A DNA stretch of 64,000 bases from Podocnemis expansa (Eukaryota; Chordata; Testudines; Podocnemididae), in NCBI GenBank assembly GCA_007922195.1, contig ML682059.1, positions 8,505,599 through 8,569,598 on the forward strand, given 5' to 3'. Under the pieces are notes generated by a model. The model was not told the origin of the DNA, searched no databases, and worked only from the letters and a program-made list of their open reading frames with translations. Below are positions 13,081-64,000 of this stretch, piece after piece. How positions within the stretch are numbered: position 1 is the first letter of the stretch; each line of letters starts with the position of its first letter. The translations under genes and the position numbers were made by a program.

Positions 13081-15502
13081 CTGGAAATTGATGGCTATAA
13101 AGAGAACATTGGCCAACGAGACAGCCGTTTGTTTATTTAAAAAGTTAAAAAGAGGGAGAAAATAGTGTTTTGGGATATCTGATCTTATTACAGATGATTC
13201 AAATTATCAGCAACAAGCACATGTCATGAATTTTCTCATACTGGTTTGAAAGAGCTGGGTAAGTACTTACAAAATGTAAGCCTGTTTTTCAGAAAAGAAA
13301 GTAAATCTCAGTATATATACTTCAGTGGGAAAATGTAGGTGGTCAATGGGGAGCATCTTTTCACTTTAGAACTTTTTCAGGTGTTAGAAGCTGGGGTCTG
13401 CCCTTAGTAGGAAAAACACACGACTGTGTGGAGGGTAACAACTGTAGCAACCTGACACCTCACTTCCTATAGAAAATAATCTCCTCTAAGAACTCATATG
13501 CTACAGACTGCTATGCACACTCATTGCAATGCATTCCTAATTCCTATGCATTAGGAATAATTCCTCCCCATGATTATTTCTGATTGATAAAAGTTTTAAT
13601 ATTTGTAGTGCTAAAATTTCCAGTGTGTTAATGAGTAGACAGTAGGAAAGTAAAACACCCTGAAATTGACCATATGGAAAAATGTATTTTCCAGTGTTCA
13701 CACATAAACATATAACATAGCAAAATTTTCAGTACATAAAAATACACAGGTGTGTTATAGGACTTCTCAGTCAAACACCAAAATGACATCAATAGGAGTT
13801 GCACCCATTTATGTCAGAGCAGAATTTGTCACCATGAGTCTAGGTATCATAATCAGCCAATCACAGCATAGTACATTTCTGCAGTAAATAACTTGTACAA
13901 ATGTTTTGCAAAGGAAAAAGGTCTTCAGAAACACCTCAGGAGATTAAAAATAAATAAATAAATAAAGTAAAACTTCAACATTATGGAAATAATTGTAAAT
14001 ATTCCATGGAGAACTAAATGTGATGATGATGATAATGATGATTAGTGACATAATAATCTATATGAAATAAACATTGAGGAAACATTAGAAGACTGACAAG
14101 CCAGAAGATCCAATATCAGACCCATCTTCCAAATTAGCTGATGAACCTTCTGATTTCTAACTAAGAGAAAAGAATGGCCTTCCCATCATGATTAAAAATA
14201 TATGCTTTTTCTGATCTTTACATGAGCATAACTTTTGTTGGAGAGAGAGGACTAGTGCTGACAAATCTAGAGCTTCTATTTAAGCCCTGAGCAAGAACTT
14301 TGTCTTTTAACTTGCTTGAATGGGCCAAAAAAGTATCTAGGAATTTAGGAACTCATTATTAAAGAGATTTTTTCCCTCCTAACACTATCTCCCATACACA
14401 TTCCTGATCAAAAGGGATATGAATGTAACAAAGTATCAAAGAGGGGGAGTATTAGACAGTTTCGGAACTGCCCCTTTATAGGATATTGTAAAAAATTGTC
14501 AAGATTGGGTAATGGTGAGATTTAAAATATTCTATAGCATTAATTAGGGTGAGATTTACTAAAGAACCTCAGTGAGTTATCAGCCCAAGTCTCATTGTCT
14601 TTTTCAATGGGATTTATGCTCCTAAATCACTATAGCTCTTTTGAAAATGTACCATTGAACAGTAAAGTAAAATTATCCAGTAATTCCTCCGCAGGGTTGG
14701 TCTTTAGGGAAAATGGTGGCCTGGGTGAACTTGTATTTTAACATCCCTGACCTCCAAGGGTATGGCATGCCTCCTGGCCCCCATGGGCCCCCTGGGTTCA
14801 CCACCCCACCATCATGCTGGCCCTCAGAGACCCCCCAACCTTCCCCCTTCACCCAAGATCCTGGGGACCCCTCACCACCCCTGTACTCTATATAGAAAGA
14901 GGTGCTGGGAACACATTCTGAAACCTTCCAAGTTCAGAGGGGTAAAGTGTATGAGGTAAGGACTCCTTGCAGAATAAAGGCTTCAGAATCAGATCTTTAG
15001 CTCCTGTGGATAGGTTTCCGCATACGCTCAAGCACGGCCATATTATCGCAGGGGCTAATGGGGCTGAAGACCCAGGCCCCGGCTGTAATGGGAGCCTTTC
15101 TTCCAGCCCTTAAAACCCTACATGATCTGGCCCCTCCCACTCAACTCACCACTGGCAGAACTGGGGGGAGTATTCCTGCCCTGCTGGCACTGGGGAGTCC
15201 AGGCTGCTGGAGCCTGAGGCCAGTCTCTGTGCTCCTGCTGCACCCCTGGGCCAGCTGGTCAGCCCAGCGCCTGTTCACTCCACACAGGGCCGGCTGGCTC
15301 ATGGCGTGGCCTCTGCTCTAGCTCAGACTTGCAGAGATTATTAGAATCAGGAAGGTGGACAAAATTTAAAAAAAAAATTGAATACAAGTCCCAGGATGAG
15401 CTAGACTGCTAGAAACAAAATGGTCATTTTTATGCATGCATTGATATAGATTCATACGCTCTTGAAGGTCTAGATATACATAGGTCACCAAATACAACAG
15501 TG

Positions 15503-16018
15503 CAGTGGTTCTCAACCAGAGGTATGTGTACCTCTGGGGGTACATAACACCGGCATCTTCTAGGGAGTACATCATCTAATCTAGATCAGTGTTTCTCATC
15601 TTGGAGGTTGCAGCTCCCAAAGGGTTGGGGGGGGGGGAGTCACGAGATGAACTGAAGGGGAACAGAAGTGCAGGGTTGCTGTTAGAAGGGGCAAGCAAGG
15701 TAATTGCCTGAAGCCCTGCAAAGTTAAGTTACGTGCTTCAGCCCAGCCACCTGGGGCTCAGACTTCAGACAAGGCTCACACGTGCAAAATGGGCTCACAT
15801 ATCACTCTGCAATTAAGTACAATATTTATATTCCAATGTATTTTATAATTACATGGTAAAAAGGAGAAAGCAAGCAATTTCTCTGTAACAATGTGCTGTG
15901 ACACTGCTGGGATTTTATATCTGAGTTTTGTAAACAAGTGAGGTGGAACATGGAGAACACGAGACAAATCAGATTCTTGAACATATGTATAATAGTCTGG
16001 AAAGGCTGAGAACCACTG
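15503..16018. mobile_element. hAT-like element, possibly compound
   Basis: The left end 'cagtggttctcaacca' is the inverse of the right end 'ggctgagaaccactg', the classic hAT/Charlie terminus. Near 15585 a second start, 'cagtgtttctcatcttgg', suggests another hAT remnant nested inside. No clear 8-bp duplication is visible. A run of nine or more G lies near 15628-15637. Confidence 0.68.
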
Positions 16019-16084
16019 CACTAGCACAAGGCACTTAATATTTAAGCTAACACTATAAAAAGCAAAATAACACTTATATATTAG

Positions 16085-16740
16085 TTCCAAAGGGGCAGCT
16101 GTGTTAGTCTAGTTCAGTAAAACAAACAAGAAGTTCTGTGATGCTTAAAAACTAACAAATTTATTTATTGTATGAGTTTTTGTGGGAGAAAATCCCACTT
16201 CGTCAGCAAGGCCTGCTTCACCCATAAGCAAATAAGGCAGTGGCTGGGGTGCCATTGTCTTAGGGGAGCCACAGCACCATGCTGGGGGCAGGACAGGCTA
16301 GCTCAGAAGCTGGACCCATGCTCCCGCCCCTCCCCAAGCTGGCCACTCTGCCCCCAGGGGCGGAGCACGCCAGCCCATGAGGTGGGCTCTGCATTCGTGG
16401 CCCTCCTTTCCCCTAGGGAGGAACAGCTGGCCCAGGGGAGGGGCAGAAGAGGGGAGCCCCACCTCTGGGCTGGCCTGCTCTGCTCCTGGGCCGGCCCAGA
16501 ACAGTGACTAGGTTCCACCCACACACACCCCACACGGGGGGGGATCAATGCAAAATCAAAAGCTGGCTTGGGGCACCTCAGCCCCTTGAACTGGCCCTAT
16601 TCATCAGACGCTTTGAAGCCTTCATGGAAAAAAAGCAGCTTTCAAAGCATCTAATAAAGTGAGATTCTCTCCCACGAAAGCTCATGCAATAAATAAATGT
16701 GTTAGTCTTTAAGTGCCACAGGACTGCTTGTTTGTTTTAC
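16085..16740 (+). mobile_element. Fold-back retroelement, split by an insertion
   Basis: It begins with the head 'ggcagctgtgttagtctag', followed by an arm ('aactaacaaatttatttatt'...'gggagaaaatcccacttcg'). After the insertion at 16207-16599 the same arm returns in reverse ('cccacgaaagctcatgcaat'...'ccacaggactgcttg'). The RNA would therefore fold into a long hairpin. The head and the 'CTGACGAAG...CGAAAG' core recall Penelope-like elements, but I cannot confirm the family. Confidence 0.65.
16207..16599. mobile_element. GC-rich DNA element inserted in the fold-back element
   Basis: It interrupts the fold-back element exactly. The flanks are 'ttcgtcag' (16199-16206) and 'ttcatcag' (16600-16607), an 8-bp duplication with one change. 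Ends 'caaggcctg' and 'ctggccctat' are weakly inverted. The sequence is GC-rich and has an open frame across 16172-16507 without any recognisable protein. Confidence 0.62.
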
Positions 16741-17565
16741 TTACACATGAGCATCTAGATCCACTCCTCGCAGCATTTAAATTGTGGCTCCACAGAGCAC
16801 AAACAAGCACATCTGAATAATCTGAATACAGACCAGCACTAAATGTAAATGAAGAGGAGTTTCTGGGCAGCTAACAGGAGGGCCAATAAAAAGGAAAACC
16901 AAAAACAAGGGAGGTAAACTTTGAGACTAGCCCTGAATCAGCATGGAGGCATACTGGGGGTTTCATGGCCCTGTTTGTCACAGCACTTCTGCCTGTGCTT
17001 AACTTTAAGCATATGCTTATGTCCCATCAAAATGAATGGGATTTACGCACATATTGAAGCGACTTGCCTCCAGTCATAGAACATCTGCATTTGTCCTCAG
17101 TGTTATGGACGCCATTCAAGATGCTGCCAGTCCTAACCACTTTATTTTGTAGGTATGATGGGTATCCATTTCTTACTCTGGTGGCTGGGAGTCAGAACAG
17201 GTCAGGTGAACGTACTAGTTGTGGTATGGGTTGCGGATCGCTTCTCCAGATCAGATTAATTACATCTCACTTTTTTAACCAATTGAAGCTGATTTTAGCA
17301 ACTAACCACAGAACCTGTGTTAACTTCTCCCTTCATTCTGGGATCAAAGCTGTGCAACTTGTGCAATGCCCATGATGTTCATTTGATGGTTATTAACTTC
17401 AGTTGCTTCCCTACTGCTTGTATGTGTCTGATTTAAAACAGCTGGATGTGATCTGAATTTCCACATCATTCTCCCATTGTGTGTTTGATGTAATTTTTCT
17501 GAATATTTTGTATCACTCCACATCAGATTCAGATATCCTGTTAGCCACCCTGAGAGTGTCTAACA

Positions 17566-17753
17566 CAGGGGTCTCAAACTCAAATCACCACCAGGGCCAC
17601 ATGAGGACTAGTACGTTAGCCCAAGGGCCGCACCACTGAAATCTCTCCATATAACAGTATTGCAAATATTGGTAACAATCATCTTGTTGCAGGCTGCAGG
17701 AGATAGCTTTAGGGGCCACATGCGGCCCACGGGCCACATGTTTGAGACCCCTG
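17566..17753. mobile_element. hAT-type DNA element with perfect 8-bp duplication
   Basis: The ends 'caggggtctcaaact' and 'gtttgagacccctg' are near-perfect inverted repeats. A perfect 8-bp target duplication, 'gtctaaca', lies at 17558-17565 and 17754-17761. At 188 bp it is non-autonomous. The interior has 'ggccacatgcggcccacggg'. Confidence 0.92.
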
Positions 17754-18302
17754 GTCTAACAGATGGTTAGTGGTCACCGGTTTGGGTGGCTCTCAGTGGT
17801 GGAATTGAGAATGACAGGCCAGCAAATTCTTATACAACAACTCCTGATCTCACTGTAATCTACTTCTGTCCACTACTTGCTGAAAAGAGAACAAGTGTGT
17901 CTGCCTTCAAACCTGAAGGCTGTATCTTCCAAATTTTCCCAGAAGATTGTTCAGCTCAATCAGTTTTGAATCTCTTATTCCCCAAAATAAGATCTTGGTA
18001 TTTACAATGACAGAATGCTGCATTAGCTCTGAATTACTTTCCAGGCATTAGGGGCTTTCACCATGACAGCAGAAAGCTTGTGTGTGTTATGTGTATATAT
18101 TGCAATAAGGAGCTTTTAGTCCATTCCTTCTTATGTTGCATATTTGTATGGATTAAAAATATAGATATTGTGAAATGTGGCTTATCTACCTTCTCACCTT
18201 TGTTTTCAGAATGACTGTTGTGAAATATTGTTTAATCAACAACATTTCTTCTTTTTGAACATATGAATATTCATTTATTGTGAGTTTTTTTTCCCATTTC
18301 AG

Positions 18303-64000
<45,698 letters not shown>

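Larger units (their letters stand above)
1..18302 (+). other. Presumed 5' intron of PCBP3 (no coding exon found)
   Basis: The exon at 18303 starts inside KH1, so an exon encoding the N-terminus must lie upstream. I read this stretch for the expected PCBP sequence (TIRLLMHGK followed by a donor) and did not find it. The stretch holds the repeats listed separately. 401-966, 1881-2935, 3228-4739, 5201-9104, 11311-15502 and 16741-17557 contain nothing I can name beyond short low-complexity runs, such as GA/GT-rich sequence at 3655-3692 and (GAT)n near 14020-14042. Confidence 0.6.

Noticed and set aside
16085..16130. tRNA-like head of the fold-back element as a tRNA gene
   Set aside because: A loose A-box-like word is present, but there is no cloverleaf or clear B box.
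16172..16507. Overlapping frames of 111 and 81 codons on opposite strands
   Set aside because: They are opened by the GC-rich insert in the fold-back element. Both strands are open, which is a composition effect.

Overview
The window is vertebrate nuclear DNA: low coding density, long introns and many decayed interspersed repeats. The repeats point to a turtle. They are CR1 3' ends, MIR, short hAT elements, many copies of an inverted-repeat transposon with 'ctatgtctacact'-type termini, and a fold-back element with a 'gtgttagtctagttcag' head. A softshell-like lineage is possible, but I cannot fix the species from sequence alone.

The only protein-coding gene I can support is PCBP3 (poly(rC)-binding protein 3), on the + strand. 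Ten coding exons are visible between 18303 and 63493. All have GT-AG boundaries, and their phases join into one continuous reading frame of 243 complete codons plus two bases. They encode most of KH1 (two very small exons at 18303 and 18429, then 23404), the KH1-KH2 link and KH2 (33255, 41176), the variable linker (43935, 49344, 49858, 51767) and KH3 (63324). The exon with the start codon and first KH1 strand, and the last exon with the C-terminus, were not found and probably lie outside the window. So 1-18302 is probably a 5' intron, and 63494-64000 is the start of the last intron.

The remaining ~98% is intron. 1-18302 holds CR1 and MIR remnants, hAT elements and inverted-repeat elements. 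18.5-23.4 kb has a CR1 3' UTR split by an inverted-repeat element. 23.5-33.3 kb has scattered DNA elements and fold-back copies. 33.4-41.2 kb is the most repeat-rich, with nested transposons and GC-rich degenerate arrays at 35.9-36.3, 37.0-37.8 and 39.0-39.5 kb. 44.0-49.3 kb has an (ATT)n microsatellite broken by a 10-N gap and a nested retrotransposed copy with a 12-bp target duplication. 51.8-63.3 kb is long and mostly unremarkable.

I found no second gene, RNA gene, CRISPR array or obvious new biological system. The points most worth following are the inverted-repeat family, which shares termini but carries different self-complementary internal motifs, the fold-back family with hammerhead-like cores, the several datable nested insertions, and a probable in-frame alternative splice extension in PCBP3.
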